A stretch of 64,000 nt of DNA from Roseiarcus sp963748545 (lineage in GTDB: Bacteria > Pseudomonadota > Alphaproteobacteria > Rhizobiales > Beijerinckiaceae): contig CAVVJO010000036.1 of assembly GCA_963748545.1 (NCBI GenBank), forward strand, positions 351,907 to 415,906, in the 5' to 3' direction. Both the position numbers and the translations under genes were made by a program. The notes beneath the pieces are model-generated. The model was not told the DNA's origin. It worked only from the letters and a program-made list of their open reading frames with translations, and did no database searches. Each line of letters opens with the position of its first letter. Position 1 is the stretch's first letter. Positions 27,180-34,817 of this stretch are shown here, piece by piece.

Positions 27180-28826
27180 ATGACTCGTCAGCTCATCCGC
27201 AACGCGAGGATCGTCAACGGCGACGGGCGGACGGCGCCCTATCCCGGCGACGTGCTGATCGACGGCGACCGGATTGCTGCGCTCGGCGCGGTGAGCACGA
27301 CCGAGGCGCAGACCGCCGATCGGGTCATCGACGCGGGCGGGCGCGCGCTTTCGCCGGGCTTCGTCGACACCCACAACCACGGCGCGCTCGGCGGGACGGC
27401 GCTCGCCGCCAGCGGCCTGCCGATCGCCTGCGAGCTCGCCATCCTCGGCGGCGTCACCAAGCGCATCTGCGGCGTCGACGGCCTGTCGCCGGCGCCGGTC
27501 GCCGAGGCGCAGCGCTCGCAATACGCCGCGCAACTGAAGCCGCTCGACGGCGCGATTTCGGGCGAATGGACCTGGAGCTCGATCGCCGAATTCCTCGCCT
27601 GGCATCGCGGCCGCTCGGTCACCGACATGGGGCTCTATCTCGGCCATTCCGCCGTGCGCCGGGTGGTGATGGCGAATGTCGCGCGGGTGGCGTCCGACGC
27701 CGAGATCGACGCGATGGCGGAGGTCGTCCGGCGCGAGGCGCCGCTGACTCTCGGGCTCTCGACCGGCCTCGTCTACAACCCCGCGGTCTATTCCGACGAG
27801 CGCGAGATCGCGGCGCTGGTGCGCGCGTTCAATGCGGTCAAGCCCGGCGCGCTCTTTCCGCATCTGCGCTCGGAGAGCGACGCCATCATCGCGAGCGCGA
27901 AGGAGGTGATCGGCGCGGCGATCGAGGGCGGCGGCGGCTATTGCAACGAGCACTCGAAGGTCGCGGGCGCCGAGAACTACGACCGGATCGGCGAGCTCGA
28001 GGGCCTGCTTGCCGACGCGGCCCTGCAGGTTCCCACGATGGAGAACATGTACCCCTACACCGCGGGGTCGACCACCGGCGACGCCATCTTCCCGCCGGAC
28101 ATGCGGGCGGGGGGCCGGGCGGAGTTTTTGGCGGCGCTTGACGATCCCGCGCGGCGCGCGGCGGCGATCGTCAGGATGCGCTTCGATTCCAAGTCCTGGG
28201 ACAATTTCATCCACTTCTGCGGCGGGCTCGGCGGCATCCAGATCGCGGGCGTCAAGCCCGGCGCCGGCGACGCCTTCCTGGGCCGGCGCCTCGCCGATGT
28301 CGCGCGCGCGGCCGGCGCCGACGATCCCGACAGCGAGGCGGCCTTCGACGCCGTGTTCGACTTCTTCGCCGCCAACGCCGGCGAGGTCGCGATCATCTCC
28401 CACTACGGGAACGAGGCGACGATGGAGCGCTTCTTCCGCCGGAAAACCATGGCGATCTGCACCGACGGCCTGATGCCGGGACCCGGGCAGAAGCCTCATC
28501 CGCGCTCGCTCGGCGCCTTCCCCAAGGCGCTGCGCATGGCGCGCGAGATGGGAATCCCGCTGCAAGAGATGGTTTGGCGTATGGCGATGTTGCCCTGCCG
28601 CTTCCTCAACCTGCCCGACCCGACCTTGCGCGTCGGCGCCGACGCGTCGCTGACGCTGTTCGACCCGGCGCTCGTTCGCGAGCGCAACGATTACCTGAAC
28701 CCGGAGATCCGGCCGGAGGGGATCGACTGCGTGTGGGTCCATGGGGCGCTCGTGCTCGACGAGGGCCGACTGATTGCGCCCCGACCGTTCCCCGGGCGGG
28801 TGCTGGCGAGCCCGGCGCGGATGTAG
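27180..28826 (+). CDS. D-aminoacylase / N-acyl-D-amino-acid deacylase-like amidohydrolase
   Basis: About 548 residues from the ATG at 27180, which lies ten bases after the previous stop. The fold opens with a small beta-sandwich (LIRNARIVNGDGRTAPYPGD) and metal-site DTHNHGALGG, where D-aminoacylases have DTHxH. Other landmarks are LGLSTGLVYNPAVYSDE, the HLRSESDAIIASAKE segment with the metal-bridging region, YCNEHSKVAG and the Asp of AICTDGLMPGPGQKPHPR. The family removes an acyl group from N-acyl-D-amino acids. In this setting it could also open a cyclic amide as hydantoinases do. It is cotranscribed with the amidase. Confidence 0.84.
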   Translation: MTRQLIRNARIVNGDGRTAPYPGDVLIDGDRIAALGAVSTTEAQTADRVIDAGGRALSPGFVDTHNHGALGGTALAASGLPIACELAILGGVTKRICGVDGLSPAPVAEAQRSQYAAQLKPLDGAISGEWTWSSIAEFLAWHRGRSVTDMGLYLGHSAVRRVVMANVARVASDAEIDAMAEVVRREAPLTLGLSTGLVYNPAVYSDEREIAALVRAFNAVKPGALFPHLRSESDAIIASAKEVIGAAIEGGGGYCNEHSKVAGAENYDRIGELEGLLADAALQVPTMENMYPYTAGSTTGDAIFPPDMRAGGRAEFLAALDDPARRAAAIVRMRFDSKSWDNFIHFCGGLGGIQIAGVKPGAGDAFLGRRLADVARAAGADDPDSEAAFDAVFDFFAANAGEVAIISHYGNEATMERFFRRKTMAICTDGLMPGPGQKPHPRSLGAFPKALRMAREMGIPLQEMVWRMAMLPCRFLNLPDPTLRVGADASLTLFDPALVRERNDYLNPEIRPEGIDCVWVHGALVLDEGRLIAPRPFPGRVLASPARM

Positions 28827-29505
28827 GGTAGACGTCAGGGGCGATGGGTACGGCGGGAACGGGGAGCGGGCGGAAATCTGCCGAACGCCGTACGGCAGGT
28901 TCCAAGTCTTTCGGTCCCGTTCGTCAAGCCAATTGTTCACGACAGTCCGCCCTGACGCGTCTTCATCTTTGACTTATAGGTCGCCATGCCATTCGATTTT
29001 GAGACCGCGCTTGAGGTGGCGACCGTGACGCGATCCGGCGTGCGCCGAAGGCCGATCTGCATATCCATGGCTTTAGAGGCGGTGATCGGGCGTTTCTGTG
29101 GGAAGGACCGGAATCGACGTCGCTGCGTTTGGCCGGGTGTTAGGCTCGATGGCCGAGATGCACGCGGTAGCGAGCGAGAAGCTCTTCGCAGTTTTCATCG
29201 GAGCCGCGGGTCGGGCTTTTGCGCTGGAGGCGGCTTTTGTTCAAGCCCGCAAGGATGGCGTGATTCTCTTGGAGGTCGGCGAGGACGCTTGGAGCCTTAC
29301 ACTTCATGGGGGTTCGGCCGACGCCGTCTGCAGGGCTTTGCGAGAGGCTCATCAGGCTGGCGGCGCGAATCCGGGCCGCGGCTTTCGACTGGTCCTGGAC
29401 GGCCTCGCTCAAGTTCCGGCCGGGGAAGCAGTCGTTCCTTGAAGCTCCGACTCAGTCCGCAATCCACCCGAAGCATGGATTACGCCACGGCGATCCCCAC
29501 AGTCA
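28827..29505. other. Spacer without a confident gene
   Basis: Open frames exist on both strands: a plus-strand frame at 29098-29442 (MGRTGIDVAAFGRVLGSMAE, then RAFALEAAFVQARKDG) and another from 28986. None matches a family I know and they overlap in competing frames. The stretch may be a decayed gene. Convergent genes lie on either side, so it need not contain promoters. Confidence 0.3.
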
Positions 29506-30228
29506 TCAGTGCGCTGGCGTCAGAGCCTTGAGTTCCTTCCGGGCCGTGCCGTACGCGCCAAGCTGATAGACCGATGCGCCCGCTAGCGAGAACGCGAATG
29601 ACGGGAAGGGCTCGGCCAGCATCGCGTTCAGATATTTTTCGGTTGCGACGCCGATCGTCACATGCGGATTGAACCGACTGCCCGCCGCGTCTTTCACGAA
29701 ATTCTCGACGTAGCTGATCAGCTCGCTCTGAATATCGCGTCCGCCGTCCTCGCTGAAGAACGCCGCCGGGGTCCCGGTCTTCACGGTGTAAGGTTCAACC
29801 GCTTTGACGAGCGCATCTTGCAGCCGATGAAGATCTTCGGTCGGTTCGATGACGATCCCCGCGACGCCCATTGGGGGAGCCGGGATGTGGTAATACTTGA
29901 ACGCCTTCAGCCGCCAGGCCATTGGCTTCTCTTTGGCCAGAACCGCGTTGGCCGCCTGAAACACCTTGTCCAGGTCGTCGGTCCGAACGAATTGCTGCAG
30001 CATCGAAATATGCGGGTGGTGGGTCTCGTCCAGCGAAAAGCCTTTGGGAAAGGATGTGAGAAGGCGGGCGTTCGCGGCTTTCGCGTGATCGAACATCGTC
30101 GTGTCGGGCTCGAGCGCAATGTCGATCGCCGTGACCGGATTTTGTTGCGCCGCCGCGCCTGGCGCCAGCGCCATTGCAAAGCCGAGGCCGAGTCCGAGGA
30201 CCGCGCAAATCTGTGGGTGTTCAAACAT
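29506..30228 (-). CDS. Exported 2H phosphoesterase-superfamily protein
   Basis: A 240-residue protein with a clear signal peptide (CAVLGLGLGFAMALAPGAAA, cleavage near AAAQ). The mature part holds two H-x-(S/T) motifs, HPHISML at about residue 72 and FNPHVTIG at about residue 194, which are the catalytic pairs of the 2H superfamily (2'-5' RNA ligase / cyclic phosphodiesterase). Members cleave or form 2'-5' or cyclic phosphodiester bonds and are normally cytoplasmic. Here the enzyme should be periplasmic. It is divergent from a HAD phosphatase gene 95 bases away, so both may salvage extracytoplasmic phosphate esters. The substrate is unknown. Confidence 0.75.
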   Translation of the reverse strand: MFEHPQICAVLGLGLGFAMALAPGAAAQQNPVTAIDIALEPDTTMFDHAKAANARLLTSFPKGFSLDETHHPHISMLQQFVRTDDLDKVFQAANAVLAKEKPMAWRLKAFKYYHIPAPPMGVAGIVIEPTEDLHRLQDALVKAVEPYTVKTGTPAAFFSEDGGRDIQSELISYVENFVKDAAGSRFNPHVTIGVATEKYLNAMLAEPFPSFAFSLAGASVYQLGAYGTARKELKALTPAH

Positions 30229-30323
30229 GCGCTTCCGCCTCTCGTCGCCACGTTGACCCTGCCACTATAATCTGAAAATAGGGGCGGTTCCTATCCGGAC
30301 ACCGCTCTTCGAAGAGGCTACAG

Positions 30324-31241
30324 ATGGCCGATCGTCAGCCGCTTCCCTCCTGGAACGACGGGGCAGCGAAATCCGCGATCCTCGACCTTGTCGCGCGCGT
30401 CACGAAGCCGGGAGGCTCCGAATTCGTTCCGCCGCCCGCCCGTATCGCCACCTTTGACAACGATGGGACGCTCTGGTGCGAGCAGCCGCTTCAAGTCCAG
30501 TTTTTCTTCGCCTTTGACCGCGTGGAGCAATTGGCGTCCAAGGACCCGACGCTGAGCCAGCGCCAGCCCTTCAAGGCTGTGCTGGAACGCGACTATGGAA
30601 CGCTCTTTGGTCTCGGCAAACAGGCGTTGTTCGAACTCGCTTTCGCCACCCACGCAGGCGTCACGGATGAGGAGTTCCTGCAAGCCGCAGCCGACTGGCT
30701 GGCGACCGCGCGGCATCCCAAGTTCGACCGGCTGTATAAGGAATGCGCCTACCGGCCGCAGGCCGAGCTGCTCGCGTATCTGCGGGAGAACGGCTTCAAG
30801 ACCTATATTGTATCGGCAGGGGGAGTGGATTTCATGCGCGCCTTCGCCGACGAAGCTTACGGCATCCCCCGCGAGCAGGTGATCGGCTCCAGCGTGAAAC
30901 TGCGCTACGACTCGATCGACAACCGTGTTTCGCTCGTCAAACTGCCGGAGCTCAACAGCTTCGGGGATCGGGAAGTGAAGGCGCTGAATATCGGGCTGCA
31001 TATCGGCCGCAGGCCGCTGTTGGCGTTCGGCAATTCCGACGGCGATCTGGCGATGATGCGTTACGCGAAGTCTGGCTCGGGCGCCCGGCTTGCGCTGCTG
31101 CTGCACCACGACGACGAGGAGCGGGAGGCGGCATACGACCGTGAGTTCAGGTTGAGCCCGTTATCTGAGGCGCTCGATAAGGCTCAGGACTACGGCATAA
31201 CCGTCGTAAGCATGAAGCGGGACTGGAAGGTCGTCTTCTGA
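30324..31241 (+). CDS. HAD-superfamily phosphatase
   Basis: A 305-residue HAD hydrolase. Motif I is IATFDNDGTLWCEQPLQ at about residue 44 with nucleophile DxD. Motif II is TYIVSAGG at about 161, and motif IV is LLAFGNSDGDLAMMRYA at about 233. A large helical cap lies between motifs I and II. This subgroup is related to phosphoserine phosphatases and is often called nonspecific acid phosphatase. No signal peptide is seen, so it acts in the cytosol. It is divergent from the 2H phosphoesterase gene. The substrate is unknown. Confidence 0.82.
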   Translation: MADRQPLPSWNDGAAKSAILDLVARVTKPGGSEFVPPPARIATFDNDGTLWCEQPLQVQFFFAFDRVEQLASKDPTLSQRQPFKAVLERDYGTLFGLGKQALFELAFATHAGVTDEEFLQAAADWLATARHPKFDRLYKECAYRPQAELLAYLRENGFKTYIVSAGGVDFMRAFADEAYGIPREQVIGSSVKLRYDSIDNRVSLVKLPELNSFGDREVKALNIGLHIGRRPLLAFGNSDGDLAMMRYAKSGSGARLALLLHHDDEEREAAYDREFRLSPLSEALDKAQDYGITVVSMKRDWKVVF

Positions 31242-31314
31242 TCTGCATGAGCCATCGTCCAGGATGCGACAGTCGACGGGATCGGTTCAAGGACAATGAT
31301 TGGCCAAGCTATAG

Positions 31315-31354
31315 GGCGCGGTCGCTTACCGCGCCGGGGCAGGGTCGCGGCCCC
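31315..31354. terminator. Double hairpin between convergent genes
   Basis: GGCGCGG (31315-31321) pairs with CCGCGCC (31329-31335) over seven pairs with loop TCGCTTA. Immediately after, GGGGC (31336-31340) pairs with GCCCC (31350-31354). The pair lies between the convergent HAD phosphatase and YgfK-like genes, just before the latter's stop, and probably terminates both. Confidence 0.45.
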
Positions 31355-31357
31355 GCC

Positions 31358-33409
31358 CTACAAGCTCCTGCACCCCAGTGACGCGCTGACATAGTTCACC
31401 GCTCCCGGCGCGGCGACCGCGTCGAGAATGGGCAGCATGATGCGCAGGCGCGTCAGGTCGACCGGGCCGTCGGCCGCGCCGCCGCTCACGTTGCCGCCCA
31501 CGTCGTCAGGGTCCAGTGTCAGGTCGAAGCCCGCGCCCACGTAGCGCACGCGCTCGCCGGCCCGCTCGACTCGGACCGTCTCGCCGCTGAAGCGGCCGTG
31601 CATGACTGGGCCGTGTTCGCCCGCCTCGATGACAAAGCCGTCGCGATGCGGGGCGGCCTCGAAGGCGGCCAGGCCGCCGAAGAACAGCGGCTTGGTCAGG
31701 TAAGGGCCGCCGTCCTCGGGGCAGAGCACGTCGCAATGGCCGCATTCGTTGCAGGCGTCGGCGAAGGCGCCGATCTGGCGCGGTTTCGTGATCCGCACCG
31801 AGCCGATGATGTCCGCCGTCCAGCCGCGCTCGGTCCGGGTCAGCCGCTCGACCGGCGTCTCGCCCATCGGGATGACGAAGCTGAAGTTCGCGTCGTTGGG
31901 ACACACGGGAATGCACTTGTCGCAGGTGAGGCAGTCGAACAGGACGAGCGTCGAGCCGATCTTCTTCGGCGGCGTCGCGTTCTCGGCCGCCGTGTAGCGA
32001 CGGTCGGAGAGAACGCGCTCGGCGTACACGGCGCTGTTTCTGACCTTCGCCGCCGAGACCCAGGCGGCGAAGGCCTCGCCCGCCGCCGCGCGCGGGTCGC
32101 CGCCGTCGGCGAGCGCCGCGCGGCAGGCGGCGGCACGCGCCTTGTCCAGGCGGAGATCGGCGAGGGCCGCCTCGGCTTGGCCATGCGCCTTGAGCGTGAA
32201 GACGTCGATGTCGCTCGCCCCGAGGTCGTCCATGCGCTTGGCGAGCGCGCCAAAGTAACGCCAGCCGCGCCGGTAGCCGCCGAACTTCAGGAGGTCGCTG
32301 CAGACGGTCACGGGTTTCAGGCCGAGGCCGATCGTGTCGGCGAAATTCTCCTCCTCGACGCCGCCGGAGAACGACACCGGCAGGCGGTCGCCGAAAACGC
32401 CGCGGAAGCGCGCGACCAGCGCGATTGCGAGGGGATGTAGCGGCGGCCCCGAGAGATACATCGCCTTTTCGCTCGCCGGAAAGAAGGTCTTGAAGTTCTC
32501 GACCACCAGCGTGTTCGAGAATTTCACCCCGAGGCTTTTCCCATGCGCCGCGGCGAAAGGTTCGAGGCGGCCGATCATGTCCACGACCTCCGGCCAGGTC
32601 GCATCCTCGGCGACGGCGCGCTCGGGCACGACGATGTCGGAGTAGCCGAGCCTGTCGTGCAGGATAGCGTCCAGCGCTTCGCGGCCGAGCAGGGTCGGAT
32701 TGAGTTTGATGACGACGTCGAGGCCGACGTCGCCGATCAGATGCCGGACGATCCCTTCGATCTCGTGCGGCGGGCAGCCGTGGAAAGTCGACAGGGTGAG
32801 CGAGTCGGAGATGCGGGTTGGGAACGGCAGGTCGCGGAAATGTTCGAACGGCGCGGGGATCTGCGCTCGCAATTTGTCGACGATAGCGGTCGCGTCGAGC
32901 ATGCGCTCGAGGAAGCCGCGCACCTTCGCCGACCGGATCCCCGCAAGGTCGTAGCCGACGCTCATGTCGAACACGGTATCGCTCTGGTTCTCGCCAATCC
33001 CGGACGCCTTCAGCATCTCGATCAGCATCGCGCCCTTGACGTACTCTTCGAGCGACTGCTCGGCGGTCAGCTCCTGCGACCATTCGACGTTGAAGCCGAC
33101 GGTGCCCATGTCGATGCAGGGGCGCGGCACCTCGATCGCGTCGTTCACCTGCACGGTCTTCAATTCGATCACCCGGCCGCCCGCGAGCCAGGAGAGCGCG
33201 ATGTTCTGCGCCATCTGGGTGTGCGGCCCGGCGGCCGGCCCGAACGGCGTCGCGGCGCGCCGGTCGCGAAACGCCACCGACAGGTCGCGTCCCGGATAGG
33301 CTTTGACGAACCGCTGAGCGGGCAGATCGAACACCGACCGCTTCTCCTTGAGCTCGCGGACCATGCGGCCGATCAGGACGTCGAAGGGAAGGGGAGCGAG
33401 CTGGACCAT
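31358..33409 (-). CDS. YgfK-like iron-sulfur protein, short form without a GltD-type module
   Basis: About 683 residues from the ATG at 33409; an upstream extension of the frame has no family similarity. The N-terminus MVQLAPLPFDVLIGRMVREL and the segment FGPAAGPHTQMAQNIALSWL match the dihydroorotate-dehydrogenase-like half of E. coli YgfK (putative selenate reductase subunit). TFHGCPPHEIEGIVRHL and FSGGVEEENFADTIGLGLKP continue the match. The C-terminal region has two [4Fe-4S] motifs, CLTCDKCIPVCPN and CNECGHCDVLCP. E. coli YgfK is over 1000 residues because a GltD-like NAD(P)H/FAD domain sits between these parts. That domain is absent here. The protein probably shuttles electrons for the molybdoenzyme or a reductive purine step. 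Confidence 0.8.
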   Translation of the reverse strand: MVQLAPLPFDVLIGRMVRELKEKRSVFDLPAQRFVKAYPGRDLSVAFRDRRAATPFGPAAGPHTQMAQNIALSWLAGGRVIELKTVQVNDAIEVPRPCIDMGTVGFNVEWSQELTAEQSLEEYVKGAMLIEMLKASGIGENQSDTVFDMSVGYDLAGIRSAKVRGFLERMLDATAIVDKLRAQIPAPFEHFRDLPFPTRISDSLTLSTFHGCPPHEIEGIVRHLIGDVGLDVVIKLNPTLLGREALDAILHDRLGYSDIVVPERAVAEDATWPEVVDMIGRLEPFAAAHGKSLGVKFSNTLVVENFKTFFPASEKAMYLSGPPLHPLAIALVARFRGVFGDRLPVSFSGGVEEENFADTIGLGLKPVTVCSDLLKFGGYRRGWRYFGALAKRMDDLGASDIDVFTLKAHGQAEAALADLRLDKARAAACRAALADGGDPRAAAGEAFAAWVSAAKVRNSAVYAERVLSDRRYTAAENATPPKKIGSTLVLFDCLTCDKCIPVCPNDANFSFVIPMGETPVERLTRTERGWTADIIGSVRITKPRQIGAFADACNECGHCDVLCPEDGGPYLTKPLFFGGLAAFEAAPHRDGFVIEAGEHGPVMHGRFSGETVRVERAGERVRYVGAGFDLTLDPDDVGGNVSGGAADGPVDLTRLRIMLPILDAVAAPGAVNYVSASLGCRSL

Positions 33410-33515
33410 GGCTATGCCGACAGGGAGAGGGGCGAGAAGATCGGCGCAGGCCCGCGCCATCGGTTGAGGAGGAGCGCGCCTGACAGACCGGCGCAGGGTC
33501 GGGTCGACATCGCCA

Positions 33516-34817
33516 TCAGCCGTCCCCCCTCTCGACCCCCGACAGCACAGCCGCCGCCGCCCCTTGCGCGGGCGCGACGAGCGCCCCGGCCAGGCCGGCC
33601 GCGCCGGTCGCTGACGCCGAAATGGAAGTATTCGCCTGCACCGCGGCCAGCGCCCGCTCGACGGCTCCCTCGTCCGCGACGACCGCTTCGCCGCCGGTGT
33701 CGCGCATGTTCTTTGCGATCTCGAACCAGTCGTAGGTCTCGTCGTCGAGAATGCCAAGGGCGAGACTTTTGGGGACACGATCCCATGGCTGCATGAAGCG
33801 CGATCGGGAGCGCACCGCGCGGTCGAGCGCGACGCCGTCGAGCCGCGTCCAGGCGCGCGCCAGCGGCGCGCAGCCCGCGGTCTGCACCGTGATCAGTCGC
33901 GGCGCGCGGGAAACGAGCCCGGCCGCGGCGGCGATCGCAAAGCCTTGCACCAGCGCGCTGGCGAGCGCCCCGCCGCCGACCTGCACATAAAGGACGTCGA
34001 TCCCAGCGCCCTCGGCCGCAAGCGTCTCGGCCATTTCGAAGGCCAGCGTCCGCGCGCCTTCGACCGCAAGGCCGTTGTCCGGCCCCTGCACGCCGAACGG
34101 AATGGCGCCGCGCGCGACCGCGCGCCGGGCGGCCTGGACGCAGGGGTCGCCGGTCTCGGCTGCGAGACGCCGGCACACTTCGACGGCCGCGCCGAGGTCG
34201 CGAAGTCGTCCCACGACGCTTCGCTCCGCATCGTCGGGAATGAATACGTCGAGCGGCCAGTCCGCCGCACGCGCGATGACCGCGGCCGCGAGCGCGGCGT
34301 TGCCGCAGGACGCGATCGCGAGGCGCCGCGCGCCCAAGTCCGCTCCGAGCGCGAGGCGGGAGACTTGCAGCACCCGCAAATAGAGCATCAGGCCCATGAG
34401 ATGTCGGCCCTTGTGCGAGCCCGAGACGTTCTGCGTCTCGTCCTTGATCCACAGGGGTCCGGACAGGCCGAGGGCGGAGGCGAGCGTGGGCTGGCGCGCG
34501 AACGGGGTGAGCCGAAAGCCACGGCCGTCGACCGCCTTCAACGCCTCGTCGAGTGGGCCCACGATTTCGAACCAGGCCGCGTCCGACAGGCCCGCGGCGC
34601 GGGCGAGACGATAGGGCGACAGCCGGCGCCGATAGCGCAGGAACGGCTCGTCCTCGCCGCCGGCGCCGGGGTCGGCGGCGTCGGTCGGGGCGACCAGCAC
34701 ATGGTCGATGTCGTCGCCCGCGCGGGCTTCAGGGCAGGCGAACGGGAAGGCGCGGCTGGGATCGACGACGGCGCCGCAGCCGTGGCAGACGAACAGCGGC
34801 GGCGAGGCTCCGGTCAC
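33516..34817 (-). CDS. Threonine-synthase-like PLP lyase
   Basis: About 433 residues. It starts at a GTG at 34817 that overlaps the stop of the upstream gene as GTGA, so the two are coupled. The N-terminus carries a zinc-ribbon-like CHGCGAVVDPSRAFPFACP, as in many threonine synthases. The PLP lysine is in NVSGSHKGRHLMG, the phosphate-binding loop is near ASCGNAALAAAV, and VQVGGGALASALVQG follows. Fold type II PLP enzymes of this group catalyse beta- or gamma-elimination or replacement on small amino acids. In E. coli the purine island carries YgeX, a diaminopropionate ammonia-lyase of the same fold. A lyase acting on a purine-derived amino acid is inferred. Confidence 0.75.
   Translation of the reverse strand: MTGASPPLFVCHGCGAVVDPSRAFPFACPEARAGDDIDHVLVAPTDAADPGAGGEDEPFLRYRRRLSPYRLARAAGLSDAAWFEIVGPLDEALKAVDGRGFRLTPFARQPTLASALGLSGPLWIKDETQNVSGSHKGRHLMGLMLYLRVLQVSRLALGADLGARRLAIASCGNAALAAAVIARAADWPLDVFIPDDAERSVVGRLRDLGAAVEVCRRLAAETGDPCVQAARRAVARGAIPFGVQGPDNGLAVEGARTLAFEMAETLAAEGAGIDVLYVQVGGGALASALVQGFAIAAAAGLVSRAPRLITVQTAGCAPLARAWTRLDGVALDRAVRSRSRFMQPWDRVPKSLALGILDDETYDWFEIAKNMRDTGGEAVVADEGAVERALAAVQANTSISASATGAAGLAGALVAPAQGAAAAVLSGVERGDG

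Noticed and set aside
27078..28940. 620-residue minus-strand frame opposite the D-aminoacylase-like gene
   Set aside because: It is rich in Arg, Gly and Asp with no domain, as expected for a GC-rich shadow frame. The opposite strand encodes a clear amidohydrolase.
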